A DNA stretch of 64,000 nucleotides from Pseudomonas bijieensis (GCF_013347965.1 NZ_CP048810.1:4897501-4961500), one strand, 5' to 3'; positions 1 through 9,510 are shown, counted from the stretch's first letter. Made by a program: numbers and translations. Notes: generated from the sequence alone by a model not told the origin.

Positions 1-375
1 TGGCGTGGCGGCGGTACCACTTTCGCAGCTCGTCCTCAGGATCACTCCCAGAAGCTGAACAAGAAGATGTATCGCGCAGCAATGCGTTCCATCCTTGCTG
101 AGCTGGTGCGTACTGATCGTCTGGTCGTGGTTCAGGACTTCGCTGTTGAAGCACCGAAAACCAAAGATCTGCTGAACAAGCTGAACGGCATGGGCCTGAC
201 TGACGTCCTGATCGTGTCTGACGCTGTTGATCAGAACCTGTACCTGGCTGCTCGCAACCTGCCACACGTCGACGTTCGTGACGTGCAAGGTTCCGATCCG
301 GTCAGTCTGATCGCATACGACAAGGTGTTGATCACCGTGTCGGCCGTGAAGAAATTCGAGGAGCTGCTGGGATGA
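1..375 (+). CDS. rplD: 50S ribosomal protein L4 (uL4), 3' part
   Basis: The gene enters from the left edge already in frame (codon 1 at base 1), so only the C-terminal 124 residues are visible. They include the conserved [20 protein letters not shown] stretch and the following helix of L4. L4 binds domain I of 23S rRNA early in assembly and lines the exit tunnel; in E. coli it also represses the S10 operon, which cannot be judged here because the leader lies outside the window. The stop TGA (373-375) overlaps the ATG of rplW in an ATGA junction, so the two are translationally coupled. Confidence 0.97.
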
Positions 376-671
376 ACCAGGAACGCGTATTTAAAGTTCT
401 GCTTGGCCCGCACGTTTCCGAGAAGGCTACGGTTCTGGCAGACAAGAAAGGCCAGTTCGTTTTCAAGGTTGCGACCGACGCAACCAAGCTGGAAATCAAG
501 AAGGCCGTCGAAAGCCTGTTCAGCGTGAAAGTAGAGCGCGTGACTACCCTGAACGTTCTGGGTAAAAGCAAGCGCACTGCTCGCGGTCTGGGCAAGCGTA
601 ATGACTGGAAGAAGGCAGTTATCTCCCTTCAGCCAGGCCAAGATCTCGATTTCAGCAGCAGTGCTGAGTAA
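372..671 (+). CDS. rplW: 50S ribosomal protein L23 (uL23)
   Basis: A 99-residue protein, the usual length for gamma-proteobacterial L23. It starts [18 protein letters not shown], and the family's HVSEKAT and VEXLFXVKV signatures are present. L23 sits at the tunnel exit and is the docking site for trigger factor and SRP. The ATG overlaps the rplD stop by 4 bases; rplB follows after 14 bases with an AAGGAAGG-type ribosome binding site. Confidence 0.98.
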
Positions 672-685
672 GGAAGGGGTGCATC

Positions 686-1510
686 ATGGCAATCGTTAAA
701 TGCAAACCGACTTCCCCTGGCCGCCGTTTTGTGGTCAAGGTGGTCAACCAGGAGCTGCATAAAGGCGCTCCTCACGCACCGCTGCTCGAGAAAAAATCGA
801 AGTCTGGTGGTCGTAACAACAATGGCCGTATTACCACTCGTCACATCGGTGGTGGTCATAAGCAGCATTATCGTCTGGTCGACTTCCGTCGCAACGACAA
901 GGATGGCATCGCTGCCACCGTCGAGCGTATCGAATACGATCCAAACCGTACTGCTCACATCGCTCTGCTGCTGTACGCAGATGGCGAGCGCCGCTACATC
1001 ATCGCCCCTAAAGGCGTGAGTGCTGGCGACCAGCTGATCGCAGGTGCCCTGGCACCGATCAAGCCGGGCAACGCTCTGCAACTGCGTAACATTCCAGTTG
1101 GTAGCACCGTACACGGCATCGAATTGAAGCCAGGTAAAGGCGCACAGATCGCTCGTTCCGCTGGTGCTTCGGCTCAGCTGATCGCTCGTGAAGGTGTCTA
1201 CGTGACCCTGCGTCTGCGTTCTGGTGAGATGCGTAAAGTACTGGCTGAATGCCGTGCGACCCTGGGCGAAGTCTCGAACTCCGAGCACAGCCTGCGTTCG
1301 TTGGGTAAAGCTGGTGCCAAGCGCTGGCGTGGCGTTCGCCCAACCGTTCGTGGTGTTGCCATGAACCCGGTTGACCACCCACATGGTGGTGGTGAAGGTC
1401 GTACCTCTGGTGGTCGTCATCCGGTATCGCCATGGGGCTTCCCGACTAAGGGCGCGAAGACTCGTGGTAATAAGCGTACCGACAAAATGATCGTCCGTCG
1501 TCGCAAGTAA
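686..1510 (+). CDS. rplB: 50S ribosomal protein L2 (uL2)
   Basis: A 274-residue protein, full family length. It begins [20 protein letters not shown] and carries the C-terminal [14 protein letters not shown] segment that holds the conserved histidine next to the peptidyl transferase centre. L2 is needed for subunit association and peptidyl transfer. It lies between rplW and rpsS in the normal S10-operon order with a 16-base gap to rpsS. The 263-residue reading frame on the opposite strand is a coding shadow. Confidence 0.98.
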
Positions 1511-1526
1511 ATAGAGGGATACGACA

Positions 1527-1802
1527 GTGCCACGTTCTCTGAAAAAAGGTCCTTTTATTGATCTTCACCTACTGAAGAAGATCGAAGTGGCGGCGGAAAA
1601 GAACGATCGCAAACCAGTTAAGACCTGGTCGCGTCGCTCGATGATCCTGCCACAAATGGTCGGTCTGACCATCGCAGTACACAACGGTCGCCAACACGTC
1701 CCAGTTCTCGTGAACGAAGACATGGTCGGCCACAAACTGGGCGAGTTCGCCGGTACCCGCACATACCGTGGGCACGTGGCTGACAAGAAAGCCAAGCGTT
1801 AA
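1527..1802 (+). CDS. rpsS: 30S ribosomal protein S19 (uS19)
   Basis: A 91-residue protein with a GTG start at 1527, preceded by a GAGGGATA ribosome binding site. The product begins [18 protein letters not shown] and ends in the basic HVADKKAKR tail typical of S19. S19 binds the 3' domain of 16S rRNA in the head of the small subunit and pairs with S13 there. No in-frame ATG lies near the start, and the GTG gives exactly the family length. Confidence 0.98.
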
Positions 1803-1813
1803 GGGGTAAGGAA

Positions 1814-2146
1814 ATGGAAGTAGCCGCTAAGTTGTCGGGCGCTCGAATCTCCGCCCAGAAAGCCCGCTTGGTCGCCGACCAGATCCGCGGGAAGAAGGTG
1901 GGCGAAGCGCTCAACCTGTTGGCTTTCAGCAGTAAGAAAGCCGCCGAGATCATGAAGAAAGTGCTGGAGTCGGCCGTAGCCAACGCCGAGCATAACGAAG
2001 GCGCAGACGTTGATGACCTGAAGGTCAGCACCGTTTTCGTCAACGAAGGGCGTTCGCTGAAGCGCATCATGCCACGTGCCAAAGGCCGTGCTGATCGCAT
2101 CGTCAAGCGGTCTTGCCATATCACTGTCAAGGTTGCTGACAAGTAA
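1814..2146 (+). CDS. rplV: 50S ribosomal protein L22 (uL22)
   Basis: A 110-residue protein beginning [20 protein letters not shown]. The conserved tip region ([18 protein letters not shown]) corresponds to the extended hairpin that reaches the exit tunnel, where changes in other bacteria affect macrolide sensitivity. Full length; 11 bases after rpsS, 13 bases before rpsC. Confidence 0.98.
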
Positions 2147-2159
2147 CGGAGTCGAAGAG

Positions 2160-2846
2160 ATGGGTCAGAAAGTACATCCCATTGGCATTCGCCTGGGAAT
2201 CGTCAAGGAGCACACCTCCGTCTGGTACGCAGACGGTCGGACTTATGCGGACTACTTGTTCGCTGATCTGAAGGTGCGTGAGTATCTCCAAGACAAACTA
2301 AAAAGCGCGTCCGTAAGCCGTATCGATATCCATCGTCCGGCGCAGACTGCACGTATCACCATCCACACCGCTCGTCCAGGTATCGTTATCGGGAAGAAAG
2401 GTGAAGATGTTGAGAAACTGCGTCAGGACCTGACCAAGCAAATGGGTGTGCCTGTGCACATCAATATCGAAGAGATCCGCAAGCCGGAGCTCGACGGTAT
2501 GCTGGTTGCGCAGAGCGTAGCTCAGCAGCTGGAGCGTCGCGTAATGTTCCGTCGCGCTATGAAGCGCGCTGTACAGAACGCAATGCGCATTGGTGCCAAA
2601 GGCATCAAAATCCAAGTGAGCGGTCGTCTCGGCGGTGCTGAAATCGCACGTACTGAATGGTATCGCGAAGGTCGTGTGCCACTGCACACCCTGCGTGCCG
2701 ACATCGACTATGCCAACTACGAAGCTCACACCACCTACGGTGTGATCGGTGTAAAGGTTTGGATCTTCAAAGGCGAAGTAATTGGTGGTCGCCAAGAAGA
2801 ACTGAAGCCACAAGCACCAGCGCCTCGTAAAAAAGCTGCTAAGTAA
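2160..2846 (+). CDS. rpsC: 30S ribosomal protein S3 (uS3)
   Basis: A 228-residue protein from the ATG at 2160 ([18 protein letters not shown]). An in-frame upstream ATG at 2076 would add 28 residues read out of rplV and is rejected, because the family always starts MGQKVHP. The KH domain has the RNA-binding loop [14 protein letters not shown], followed by the S3 C-terminal domain. S3 lines the mRNA entry channel and is part of the ribosomal helicase activity. The tail is lysine/proline rich ([10 protein letters not shown]). Confidence 0.98.
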
Positions 2847-2858
2847 GGGGTACGCCAA

Positions 2859-3272
2859 ATGTTGCAACCAAAGCGTACGAAGTTCCGCAAGCAAATGACC
2901 GGTCACAACCGTGGCCTGGCATTGCGCGGTAGCAAAGTCAGCTTCGGCGAGTTCGCGCTGAAGTCTGTTGCTCGTGGTCGTCTCACCGCTCGTCAGATCG
3001 AGTCAGCGCGTCGTGCTCTGACCCGTCACGTAAAACGTGGCGGCAAGATCTGGATCCGTGTATTCCCGGACAAGCCTGTCACCAAGAAGCCACTCGAAGT
3101 TCGGATGGGTAAAGGTAAGGGTAACGTGGAGTACTGGGTTGCCCAGATTCAGCCAGGCAAAGTCCTGTATGAAATCGAGGGTGTTTCTGAAGAGCTGGCG
3201 CGTGAGGCTTTCGCCCTGGCTGCTGCAAAGCTGCCGCTCGCCACCTCCTTTGTTAAACGGACGGTGATGTGA
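2859..3272 (+). CDS. rplP: 50S ribosomal protein L16 (uL16)
   Basis: A 137-residue protein, [19 protein letters not shown], with the conserved central [13 protein letters not shown] segment that organises the A-site tRNA binding region of the large subunit. Its TGA (3270-3272) shares one base with the ATG of rpmC. A reading frame on the opposite strand here has no family features. Confidence 0.98.
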
Positions 3273-3463
3273 TGAAAGCGAATGAACTTCGTGAAAAATC
3301 AGCACAGCAGCTGAACGAGCAACTGCTCGGCCTGCTGCGCGACCAGTTCAATCTGCGTATGCAGAAAGCAACTGGCCAGTTGGGGCAGTCTCATCTGCTC
3401 TCGCAAGTTAAGCGTGACATCGCTCGCGTGAAAACTGTGCTCAACCAGCAGGCAGGTAAGTAA
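3272..3463 (+). CDS. rpmC: 50S ribosomal protein L29 (uL29)
   Basis: A 63-residue two-helix protein, [21 protein letters not shown] one codon earlier (3269) is possible, but the ATG at 3272 gives the standard sequence. L29 lies near the tunnel exit and contacts L23. It overlaps the rplP stop by one base and is followed after two bases by rpsQ. Confidence 0.97.
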
Positions 3464-3465
3464 TC

Positions 3466-3732
3466 ATGGCTGAAGCCGAAAAAACTGTCCGTACGCTGAC
3501 TGGCCGTGTTGTCAGCGACAAGATGGACAAAACCATCACCGTTCTGATCGAGCGTCGCGTTAAGCACCCGATCTACGGTAAATACGTTAAGCGTTCGACT
3601 AAGCTGCACGCGCACGACGAAACCAATCAGTGCCACATCGGCGACAAAGTCACTATTCGTGAAACTCGTCCGATGGCCAAGACCAAGTCTTGGGCGCTGG
3701 TTGATGTTCTCGAACGCGCTGTGGAAGTCTAA
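3466..3732 (+). CDS. rpsQ: 30S ribosomal protein S17 (uS17)
   Basis: An 88-residue OB-fold protein beginning [19 protein letters not shown]. It contains the motifs [20 protein letters not shown] and [18 protein letters not shown] that identify S17, a primary 16S rRNA binder in the body of the small subunit. It is the last gene of the S10 group; 23 bases separate it from rplN. Confidence 0.98.
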   Translation: MAEAEKTVRTLTGRVVSDKMDKTITVLIERRVKHPIYGKYVKRSTKLHAHDETNQCHIGDKVTIRETRPMAKTKSWALVDVLERAVEV

Positions 3733-3755
3733 GGGCTAGGGGTCGGAGAAATTAT

Positions 3756-4124
3756 ATGATTCAGACTCAATCCATGCTCGATGTGGCCGATAACAGCGGC
3801 GCTCGCCGTGTTATGTGCATCAAGGTGCTGGGTGGCTCCCATCGTCGTTACGCTGGTATCGGTGACATCATCAAAGTTACCGTCAAGGAAGCAATTCCTC
3901 GCGGTAAGGTGAAAAAAGGCCAAGTGATGACTGCTGTCGTAGTCCGCACTCGCCATGGCGTCCGTCGTGCTGACGGCTCCATCATCCGCTTTGATGGCAA
4001 CGCTGCTGTTCTGTTGAACAACAAGCAAGAGCCGATCGGCACCCGTATCTTTGGGCCAGTGACCCGTGAACTTCGTACTGAGAAGTTCATGAAGATCGTC
4101 TCGCTCGCCCCAGAAGTGCTGTAA
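3756..4124 (+). CDS. rplN: 50S ribosomal protein L14 (uL14)
   Basis: A 122-residue protein beginning [20 protein letters not shown], with the family signature of a basic loop ([17 protein letters not shown]). L14 forms an intersubunit bridge with 16S rRNA and is the silencing-factor RsfS site in other bacteria. It is preceded by GGTCGGAG as ribosome binding site. First gene of the spc group. Confidence 0.98.
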   Translation: MIQTQSMLDVADNSGARRVMCIKVLGGSHRRYAGIGDIIKVTVKEAIPRGKVKKGQVMTAVVVRTRHGVRRADGSIIRFDGNAAVLLNNKQEPIGTRIFGPVTRELRTEKFMKIVSLAPEVL

Positions 4125-4135
4125 GGAGATCCGAC

Positions 4136-4450
4136 ATGCAAAAGATTCGTCGTGACGACGAGATCATCGTGATCGCCGGCAAAGACAAAGGTAAGCGCGG
4201 TAAGGTGCTGAAGGTTCTTGCTGACAACCGTCTGGTTGTTGGTGGTCTGAACCTGGTCAAGCGTCATACCAAGCCTAACCCGATGTCGGGCGTACAGGGC
4301 GGTATCGTCGAGAAAGAAGCGCCACTGCACGCTTCCAACGTCGCCATCTTCAACGGCGAAACCAACAAGGCTGACCGCGTTGGTTTCAAAGTAGAAGACG
4401 GTAAGAAAATTCGTGTCTTCAAGTCGACCCAAAAAGCGGTTGATGCTTGA
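4136..4450 (+). CDS. rplX: 50S ribosomal protein L24 (uL24)
   Basis: A 104-residue protein with an N-terminal KOW motif ([18 protein letters not shown]) and the [19 protein letters not shown] segment. L24 is an assembly initiator that binds the 5' end of 23S rRNA. Ribosome binding site AAGGAGA lies a few bases before the ATG; the gap to rplE is 20 bases. Confidence 0.98.
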   Translation: MQKIRRDDEIIVIAGKDKGKRGKVLKVLADNRLVVGGLNLVKRHTKPNPMSGVQGGIVEKEAPLHASNVAIFNGETNKADRVGFKVEDGKKIRVFKSTQKAVDA

Positions 4451-4470
4451 ACACTGCTAGGTAGAAGACC

Positions 4471-5010
4471 ATGGCACGACTAAAAGAGATTTACCGGAAG
4501 GAAATCGCACCGAAACTTAAGGAAGAACTTAAGCTTTCGAACGTGATGGAAGTTCCGCGCGTTACCAAAATCACCCTGAACATGGGTCTGGGCGAAGCGA
4601 TCGGCGACAAAAAAGTCATCGAGCACGCTGTTGCTGACCTGGAAAAGATCACCGGTCAGAAAGTCGTCGTGACTTACGCTCGGAAATCCATCGCTGGCTT
4701 CAAAGTCCGTGAAGGTTGGCCGATCGGCGTCAAAGTGACCCTGCGCCGTGAGCGTATGTACGAGTTCCTGGATCGTCTGCTGTCGATCTCCCTGCCTCGG
4801 GTTCGCGACTTCCGCGGCCTGAATGCCAAGTCCTTCGATGGTCGTGGTAACTACAGCATGGGCGTTAAAGAGCAGATCATTTTCCCGGAAATCGATTACG
4901 ACAAGATCGACGCTCTCCGCGGTCTGGACATTACCCTGACCACCACTGCTCGGACGGATGACGAAGGTCGCGCACTGCTGCGCGCTTTCAAATTCCCGTT
5001 CCGCAACTGA
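4471..5010 (+). CDS. rplE: 50S ribosomal protein L5 (uL5)
   Basis: A 179-residue protein beginning [20 protein letters not shown], with the signature [13 protein letters not shown] and the C-terminal FNR-type ending KFPFRN. L5 binds 5S rRNA together with L18 and contacts P-site tRNA. In E. coli the S8 repressor site of the spc operon lies in the rplX-rplE region; nothing here can confirm that for this genome. Confidence 0.98.
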   Translation: MARLKEIYRKEIAPKLKEELKLSNVMEVPRVTKITLNMGLGEAIGDKKVIEHAVADLEKITGQKVVVTYARKSIAGFKVREGWPIGVKVTLRRERMYEFLDRLLSISLPRVRDFRGLNAKSFDGRGNYSMGVKEQIIFPEIDYDKIDALRGLDITLTTTARTDDEGRALLRAFKFPFRN

Positions 5011-5023
5011 TTGGAGTAGGAAA

Positions 5024-5329
5024 ATGGCCAAGAAGAGCATGAAGAACCGTGAGCTGAAGCGTCAGCTCACCGTTGCCAAGTACGCCACCAAGCGTGCAGC
5101 GCTGAAAGCTATCATCGTTGATCTGAACGCAAGTCCAGAAGCGCGTTGGGAAGCTACCGTAGCCCTGCAGAAGCAGCCACGTGACGCAAGTGCCTCGCGC
5201 ATGCGTAACCGCTGCCGCCTGACTGGTCGTCCGCACGGCGTGTACCGCAAGTTCGGCCTCGGCCGTAACATGCTGCGTCAAGCTGCAATGCGTGGTGACG
5301 TTCCAGGCCTGGTTAAAGCCAGCTGGTAA
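5024..5329 (+). CDS. rpsN: 30S ribosomal protein S14 (uS14), zinc-free form
   Basis: A 101-residue protein from the ATG at 5024 ([20 protein letters not shown]). An upstream in-frame ATG at 4958 reads out of rplE and is rejected. The long form without the CxxC...CxxC zinc ribbon is used, as usual in gamma-proteobacteria: only one cysteine is present, in [13 protein letters not shown]14 is a late-assembling protein of the 30S head. A 210-base spacer with regulatory structure follows. Confidence 0.98.
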   Translation: MAKKSMKNRELKRQLTVAKYATKRAALKAIIVDLNASPEARWEATVALQKQPRDASASRMRNRCRLTGRPHGVYRKFGLGRNMLRQAAMRGDVPGLVKASW

Positions 5330-5389
5330 GCACTGTCAAAGTCGCGGCGCTCGGGATCGCAAGATCCTGACCGTCGGTGACCTTGAACT

Positions 5390-5419
5390 TGAATCAAGCC
5401 CCTTTTGGGGCTTGATTCA
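5390..5419 (+). terminator. Perfect 13-bp hairpin in the rpsN-rpsH spacer
   Basis: Bases 5390-5402 (TGAATCAAGCCCC) and 5407-5419 are perfect inverted complements around a TTTT loop. No clean U-tract follows, so on its own it would attenuate rather than fully stop transcription. The right arm contains the TTGATT that serves as the -35 of the promoter listed next. Confidence 0.6.
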
Positions 5420-5440
5420 TTTGTGGGGTGTGTCTAGAAT
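5412..5440 (+). promoter_or_regulatory. Sigma-70-type promoter for rpsH and downstream genes
   Basis: TTGATT at 5412-5417 and TAGAAT at 5435-5440 are separated by 17 bp, the optimal spacing. Predicted transcription would start near 5447, giving a leader of about 93 bases before rpsH. The 210-base spacer is far longer than any other gap so far in this cluster, which fits an internal promoter. Confidence 0.65.
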
Positions 5441-5495
5441 ACCCGGCTCGCCTGAGCCCGTGTTTTTATTGCACGGATGCGCTCGGCGACACGTA

Positions 5496-5538
5496 CTAGC
5501 CGAAAGGCTAATTTTTTGTGTATTAGGAGCGTCTAGCC
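5496..5538 (+). promoter_or_regulatory. Candidate rpsH leader RNA element with competing pairings
   Basis: GGCTA at 5506-5510 can pair with TAGCC at 5497-5501 (GAAA loop, then ATTTTTT) or with an identical TAGCC at 5534-5538, one base before the rpsH ATG. The second pairing would put the AGGAG ribosome binding site (5525-5529) in the loop. Stems are only 5 bp, so the role is inferred. Confidence 0.35.
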
Positions 5539-5539
5539 C

Positions 5540-5932
5540 ATGAGTATGCAGGACCCGTTAGCGGACATGCTAACTCGTATCCGTAATGCCCAGATGGCTG
5601 AAAAGTCCGTCGTAAGCATGCCATCTTCTACTTTGAAGGTAGCTGTTGCCAAAGTCCTGAAGGACGAAGGTTACATTGCGGGTTATCAGATCAGCAGCGA
5701 AATCAAGCCACTGCTGTCCATCGAGCTGAAGTACTTCGAAGGCCGTCCGGTCATCGAGGAAGTGAAGCGCGTTAGCCGTCCTGGCCTGCGTCAGTACAAG
5801 TCCGTTGAGGATCTGCCGAAAGTTCGTGGCGGCCTGGGCGTGTCTATCGTCTCCACCAACAAAGGTGTGATGACGGATCGTGCTGCGCGCGCTGCCGGTG
5901 TCGGCGGCGAAGTTCTTTGCACTGTGTTCTAA
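5540..5932 (+). CDS. rpsH: 30S ribosomal protein S8 (uS8)
   Basis: A 130-residue protein beginning [18 protein letters not shown], with the C-terminal signature [19 protein letters not shown]8 is a primary binder of the central domain of 16S rRNA and in E. coli is the repressor of the spc operon. Here it is the first gene after the internal promoter, with ribosome binding site AGGAG 10 bases before the ATG. Confidence 0.98.
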   Translation: MSMQDPLADMLTRIRNAQMAEKSVVSMPSSTLKVAVAKVLKDEGYIAGYQISSEIKPLLSIELKYFEGRPVIEEVKRVSRPGLRQYKSVEDLPKVRGGLGVSIVSTNKGVMTDRAARAAGVGGEVLCTVF

Positions 5933-5944
5933 GGGGGGATAAGC

Positions 5945-6478
5945 ATGTCACGCGTCGCTAAGAACCCCGTTAAGCTGCCAGCCGGTGTCGAAGTCAAATT
6001 CGCAGGCCAACAGCTTTCGGTGAAGGGTGCCAAGGGCACTCTGCAACTGAACATCCATTCGTCCGTTGAGATCGTTGAAGAAGCTGGTGAGCTGCGTTTC
6101 GCTGCTCGCAATGGCGATCAACAGACTCGCGCAATGGCTGGTACCACTCGTGCGTTGGTAAACAACATGGTCCAAGGCGTGAGCCAAGGCTTCGAGCGCA
6201 AGCTCCAGCTGGTCGGTGTTGGTTACAAAGCGCAAGCAAAAGGCACAGTGCTGAACCTGGCTCTTGGCTTCTCGCACCCAGTGGATTATGAACTGCCGGA
6301 AGGCATCACCGCTGAGACTCCTAGCCAGACCGATATCCTGATCCGGGGCATCGACAAGCAGCTGGTAGGTCAAGTGGCCGCCGAGATCCGCGACTTCCGT
6401 CCACCAGAGCCGTACAAAGGCAAAGGTGTGCGCTACGCGGACGAAGTCGTCCGTCGTAAAGAAGCCAAGAAGAAGTAG
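5945..6478 (+). CDS. rplF: 50S ribosomal protein L6 (uL6)
   Basis: A 177-residue protein beginning [19 protein letters not shown]. Two L6 alpha/beta repeats are visible, with the C-terminal signature [21 protein letters not shown]6 binds near the sarcin-ricin loop and the factor-binding site. 12 bases after rpsH. Confidence 0.98.
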   Translation: MSRVAKNPVKLPAGVEVKFAGQQLSVKGAKGTLQLNIHSSVEIVEEAGELRFAARNGDQQTRAMAGTTRALVNNMVQGVSQGFERKLQLVGVGYKAQAKGTVLNLALGFSHPVDYELPEGITAETPSQTDILIRGIDKQLVGQVAAEIRDFRPPEPYKGKGVRYADEVVRRKEAKKK

Positions 6479-6488
6479 GGCATAGCAA

Positions 6489-6839
6489 ATGACCGACAAA
6501 AAAGTTACTCGACTGCGTCGCGCTCGCAAAGCACGCCTGAAAATGCACGAACTCGAAGTCGTGCGTCTCTGCGTGTTCCGCTCGTCGCAGCACATCTACG
6601 CCCAGGTCATTTCGGCCGACGGCAACAAAGTCCTGGCAAGTGCCTCGACTTTGGATAAAGAACTGCGTGATGGCGCCACTGGCAACATCGACGCGGCCAC
6701 TAAGGTTGGCCAGCTGGTCGCTACGCGTGCTAAAGCCGCTGGCGTCTCGCAGGTGGCTTTCGACCGCTCTGGCTTCAAGTACCACGGCCGCGTCAAGGCG
6801 CTGGCTGATGCTGCTCGTGAAGCTGGGCTGGAGTTCTAA
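6489..6839 (+). CDS. rplR: 50S ribosomal protein L18 (uL18)
   Basis: A 116-residue protein, [20 protein letters not shown], with a basic N-terminal tail and the C-terminal [20 protein letters not shown] segment. L18 carries 5S rRNA into the large subunit with L5. 10 bases after rplF and 3 bases before rpsE. Confidence 0.98.
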   Translation: MTDKKVTRLRRARKARLKMHELEVVRLCVFRSSQHIYAQVISADGNKVLASASTLDKELRDGATGNIDAATKVGQLVATRAKAAGVSQVAFDRSGFKYHGRVKALADAAREAGLEF

Positions 6840-6842
6840 GTT

Positions 6843-7343
6843 ATGTCAAATAACGACCAAAAGCGCGACGAAGGCTACATCGAGAAGCTGGTTCAAGTTA
6901 ACCGCGTAGCCAAAACCGTTAAAGGCGGCCGTATCTTCACTTTCACTGCGTTGACCGTAGTGGGTGATGGTAAAGGCCGTGTTGGCTTCGGCCGTGGCAA
7001 GTCGCGTGAAGTGCCTGCTGCGATCCAGAAGGCAATGGAAGCTGCTCGCCGCAATATGATCCAGGTTGATCTGAACGGCACCACTCTGCAGTACGCAATG
7101 AAGTCCGCCCATGGCGCTTCGAAGGTGTACATGCAGCCTGCTTCTGAAGGTACCGGTATCATCGCTGGCGGCGCTATGCGTGCTGTCCTCGAAGTTGCTG
7201 GCGTTCAGAACGTTCTGGCCAAGTGCTACGGCTCGACTAACCCAGTAAACGTGGTTCACGCCACTTTCAAGGGTTTGAAGGCAATGCAGTCTCCTGAATC
7301 CATTGCCGCCAAGCGTGGCAAAAGCGTCAAGGAGATCTTCTGA
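6843..7343 (+). CDS. rpsE: 30S ribosomal protein S5 (uS5)
   Basis: A 166-residue protein beginning [20 protein letters not shown]. The double-stranded RNA-binding-like N-terminal domain ([20 protein letters not shown]) and the [17 protein letters not shown] signature are present. S5 helps set decoding accuracy and unwinds mRNA at the entry channel. 2 bases before rpmD. Confidence 0.98.
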   Translation: MSNNDQKRDEGYIEKLVQVNRVAKTVKGGRIFTFTALTVVGDGKGRVGFGRGKSREVPAAIQKAMEAARRNMIQVDLNGTTLQYAMKSAHGASKVYMQPASEGTGIIAGGAMRAVLEVAGVQNVLAKCYGSTNPVNVVHATFKGLKAMQSPESIAAKRGKSVKEIF

Positions 7344-7345
7344 TC

Positions 7346-7522
7346 ATGGCTACCGTAAAAGTTACGCTGATCAAAAGCATGACCGGCCGCATCCCTAACC
7401 ACAAACTGTGCGTTAAGGGTCTGGGTCTGCGTCGCATCGGTCACACTGTAGAAGTCCTGGATACTCCCGAGAATCGCGGGATGATCAACAAGGCTTACTA
7501 CATGCTGCGTGTCGAGGGTTAA
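7346..7522 (+). CDS. rpmD: 50S ribosomal protein L30 (uL30)
   Basis: A short gene found by reading between rpsE and rplO. It encodes 58 residues starting [20 protein letters not shown] and ending YYMLRVEG, the standard bacterial L30. The sequence includes the [12 protein letters not shown] signature. It lies 2 bases after rpsE and 3 bases before rplO, fitting the spc order S5-L30-L15. Confidence 0.98.
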   Translation: MATVKVTLIKSMTGRIPNHKLCVKGLGLRRIGHTVEVLDTPENRGMINKAYYMLRVEG

Positions 7523-7525
7523 TCG

Positions 7526-7963
7526 ATGAAACTCAATGATCTGAGTCCAGCGCCGGGTTCCCGTCGCGAAAAGCATCGTCCGGGCCGTGGTATCGGTAGT
7601 GGTTTGGGCAAGACCGGTGGCCGTGGCCACAAAGGTCAGACCTCCCGCTCCGGTGGCACTATTGCTCCAGGCTTTGAAGGCGGTCAACAGCCGCTGCATC
7701 GTCGCCTGCCGAAGTTCGGTTTCGTTTCCCTGAAAGCCATGGACCGCGCAGAAGTGCGTCTGTCCGAGCTGGCCAAAGTGGATGGCGACATCGTCACCGT
7801 GCAGTCCCTGAAGGATGCCAACGTGATCAACCAGAACGTTCAGCGTGTGAAAATCATGCTGTCGGGCGAAGTTGCTCGTGCTGTCACCATCGGAAAGGGA
7901 ATCGGCGCCACCAAAGGTGCGCGTGCGGCTATCGAAGCAGCTGGCGGCAAGTTCGAGGAATAA
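7526..7963 (+). CDS. rplO: 50S ribosomal protein L15 (uL15)
   Basis: A 145-residue protein beginning [20 protein letters not shown], with the glycine-rich RNA-binding N-terminal half ([20 protein letters not shown]) that penetrates the large subunit. Its TAA at 7961-7963 directly abuts the secY ATG, which suggests translational coupling. Confidence 0.98.
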   Translation: MKLNDLSPAPGSRREKHRPGRGIGSGLGKTGGRGHKGQTSRSGGTIAPGFEGGQQPLHRRLPKFGFVSLKAMDRAEVRLSELAKVDGDIVTVQSLKDANVINQNVQRVKIMLSGEVARAVTIGKGIGATKGARAAIEAAGGKFEE

Positions 7964-9292
7964 ATGGCTAAGCAAGGTGCTCTCTCTGCGCTCGGCAAAG
8001 GCGGTATGTCTGAACTCTGGGCTCGTCTGCGTTTTCTGTTCCTGGCGATTATCGTCTACCGAATAGGCGCACACATCCCGGTTCCAGGTATCAACCCGGA
8101 CCGACTCGCGGACCTGTTTCGACAGAATGAGGGGACCATTCTTAGCTTGTTCAACATGTTTTCCGGCGGCGCGCTGGAGCGGATGAGCATCTTTGCACTG
8201 GGGATCATGCCGTACATTTCGGCATCGATCATCATGCAACTGATGAGCGCCGTCAGCCCGCAGCTGGAGCAGTTGAAGAAGGAAGGTGAAGCTGGCCGTC
8301 GCAAGATCAGCCAGTACACCCGCTACGGCACTGTCGTCCTCGCTCTCGTCCAGGCCATTGGCATGTCCATTGGTTTGGCGGGGCAGGGCGTTTCGTTCAC
8401 TGCTGACTTCAGCTTTCATTTCGTTGCGGTAACCACTTTTGTGGCGGGCGCGATGTTCATGATGTGGCTGGGTGAGCAGATCACTGAGCGTGGTGTAGGC
8501 AACGGTATCTCGATGTTGATCTTCGCAGGTATCGTCGCCGGTCTTCCGAGAGCGATCGGGCAGTCTTTCGAGTCTGCGCGTCAGGGTGATATCAATATCT
8601 TCGCCCTGGTTGCCATCGGTCTGCTGGCAGTAGCGATTATCGGTTTCGTGGTGTTCATCGAGCGTGGTCAGCGTCGTATTGCTGTTCACTACGCCAAGCG
8701 TCAGCAGGGCCGCAAGGTGTTTGCTGCGCAGACCAGCCACTTGCCGTTGAAGGTGAACATGGCCGGTGTAATTCCGGCTATTTTCGCGAGCAGCATCTTG
8801 CTGTTCCCGGCTTCGTTGGGTGCCTGGTTCGGCCAGTCTGAAGGTATGGGCTGGTTGCAGGACATCTCGCAGTCGATCGCTCCTGGTCAGCCGTTGAATA
8901 TTCTGCTGTTTAGTGCAGGGATTATTTTCTTCTGCTTCTTCTATACGGCGTTGATGTTCAATCCGAAAGACGTAGCGGAAAACCTGAAGAAGTCCGGTGC
9001 CTTTATTCCGGGCATCCGTCCAGGTGAGCAGTCTGCGCGCTACATTGATGGCGTTCTGACTCGCTTGACCATGTTCGGTGCTCTTTACATGACGGCCGTC
9101 TGTCTGTTGCCCCAGTTCCTGGTGGTTGCGGCAAACGTACCGTTCTACCTTGGCGGGACCTCGTTGCTGATCGTGGTCGTGGTTGTGATGGACTTCATGT
9201 CCCAAGTACAATCGCACCTCGTTTCGCACCAGTACGAATCCCTGATGAAGAAAGCCAACCTGAAGGGCTACGGCAGCGGCATGTTGCGCTGA
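7964..9292 (+). CDS. secY: Protein translocase channel subunit SecY
   Basis: A 442-residue inner membrane protein with ten predicted transmembrane segments. It begins [20 protein letters not shown]. Signatures seen include the plug/TM2 region ([20 protein letters not shown]) and [14 protein letters not shown]. SecY forms the SecYEG channel for secreted and membrane proteins. Placement after rplO and before rpmJ is the conserved end of the spc operon. A 725-residue reading frame on the opposite strand across rplO and secY is a shadow. Confidence 0.98.
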   Translation: MAKQGALSALGKGGMSELWARLRFLFLAIIVYRIGAHIPVPGINPDRLADLFRQNEGTILSLFNMFSGGALERMSIFALGIMPYISASIIMQLMSAVSPQLEQLKKEGEAGRRKISQYTRYGTVVLALVQAIGMSIGLAGQGVSFTADFSFHFVAVTTFVAGAMFMMWLGEQITERGVGNGISMLIFAGIVAGLPRAIGQSFESARQGDINIFALVAIGLLAVAIIGFVVFIERGQRRIAVHYAKRQQGRKVFAAQTSHLPLKVNMAGVIPAIFASSILLFPASLGAWFGQSEGMGWLQDISQSIAPGQPLNILLFSAGIIFFCFFYTALMFNPKDVAENLKKSGAFIPGIRPGEQSARYIDGVLTRLTMFGALYMTAVCLLPQFLVVAANVPFYLGGTSLLIVVVVVMDFMSQVQSHLVSHQYESLMKKANLKGYGSGMLR

Positions 9293-9322
9293 GTAGCGTC
9301 CATAAGGTTCGAGGAGTTGGTG

Positions 9323-9439
9323 ATGAAAGTTCGTGCATCGGTGAAAAAGCTGTGCCGCAACTGCAAGATTATTCGCCGCGAAGGTGTTGTTCGGGTAATT
9401 TGCAGCGCGGAACCGCGTCACAAACAGCGCCAAGGCTGA
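9323..9439 (+). CDS. rpmJ: 50S ribosomal protein L36 (bL36), zinc-binding form
   Basis: A 38-residue gene read directly from the sequence: [20 protein letters not shown], ending [12 protein letters not shown]. The CxxC...C...H zinc ribbon (Cys11, Cys14, Cys27, His33) is complete, so this is the zinc-containing C+ paralogue. Ribosome binding site GAGGAG lies ahead of the ATG. 30 bases after secY. Confidence 0.97.
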
Positions 9440-9457
9440 GTGTGATTGTGCTTTAAG

Positions 9458-9481
9458 CCCGGCAGCTAGTGCGCTGCCGGG
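9458..9481 (+). terminator. 9-bp hairpin after rpmJ
   Basis: CCCGGCAGC (9458-9466) pairs with GCTGCCGGG (9473-9481) around a 6-base loop, followed by TTGATTATTTGTTATTA. It is a likely partial terminator or processing hairpin between the spc and alpha groups. The following bases double as a promoter -35. Confidence 0.6.
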
Positions 9482-9510
9482 TTGATTATTTGTTATTACA
9501 GCGATATTAT
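9482..9510 (+). promoter_or_regulatory. Sigma-70-type promoter for the alpha operon (rpsM)
   Basis: TTGATT at 9482-9487 and TATTAT at 9505-9510 with a 17-bp spacer. The predicted start near 9517 would give a leader of about 52 bases before rpsM. The same hairpin-TTGATT-17-(-10) layout occurs before rpsH. Confidence 0.65.

Noticed and set aside
5292..5543. 83-residue open frame over the rpsN-rpsH spacer
   Set aside because: It covers the hairpin and promoter and has no ribosome binding site.
7256..9433. 725-residue open frame on the minus strand across rpsE-secY
   Set aside because: Antisense of well-supported ribosomal protein genes and secY; no ribosome binding site or family features.
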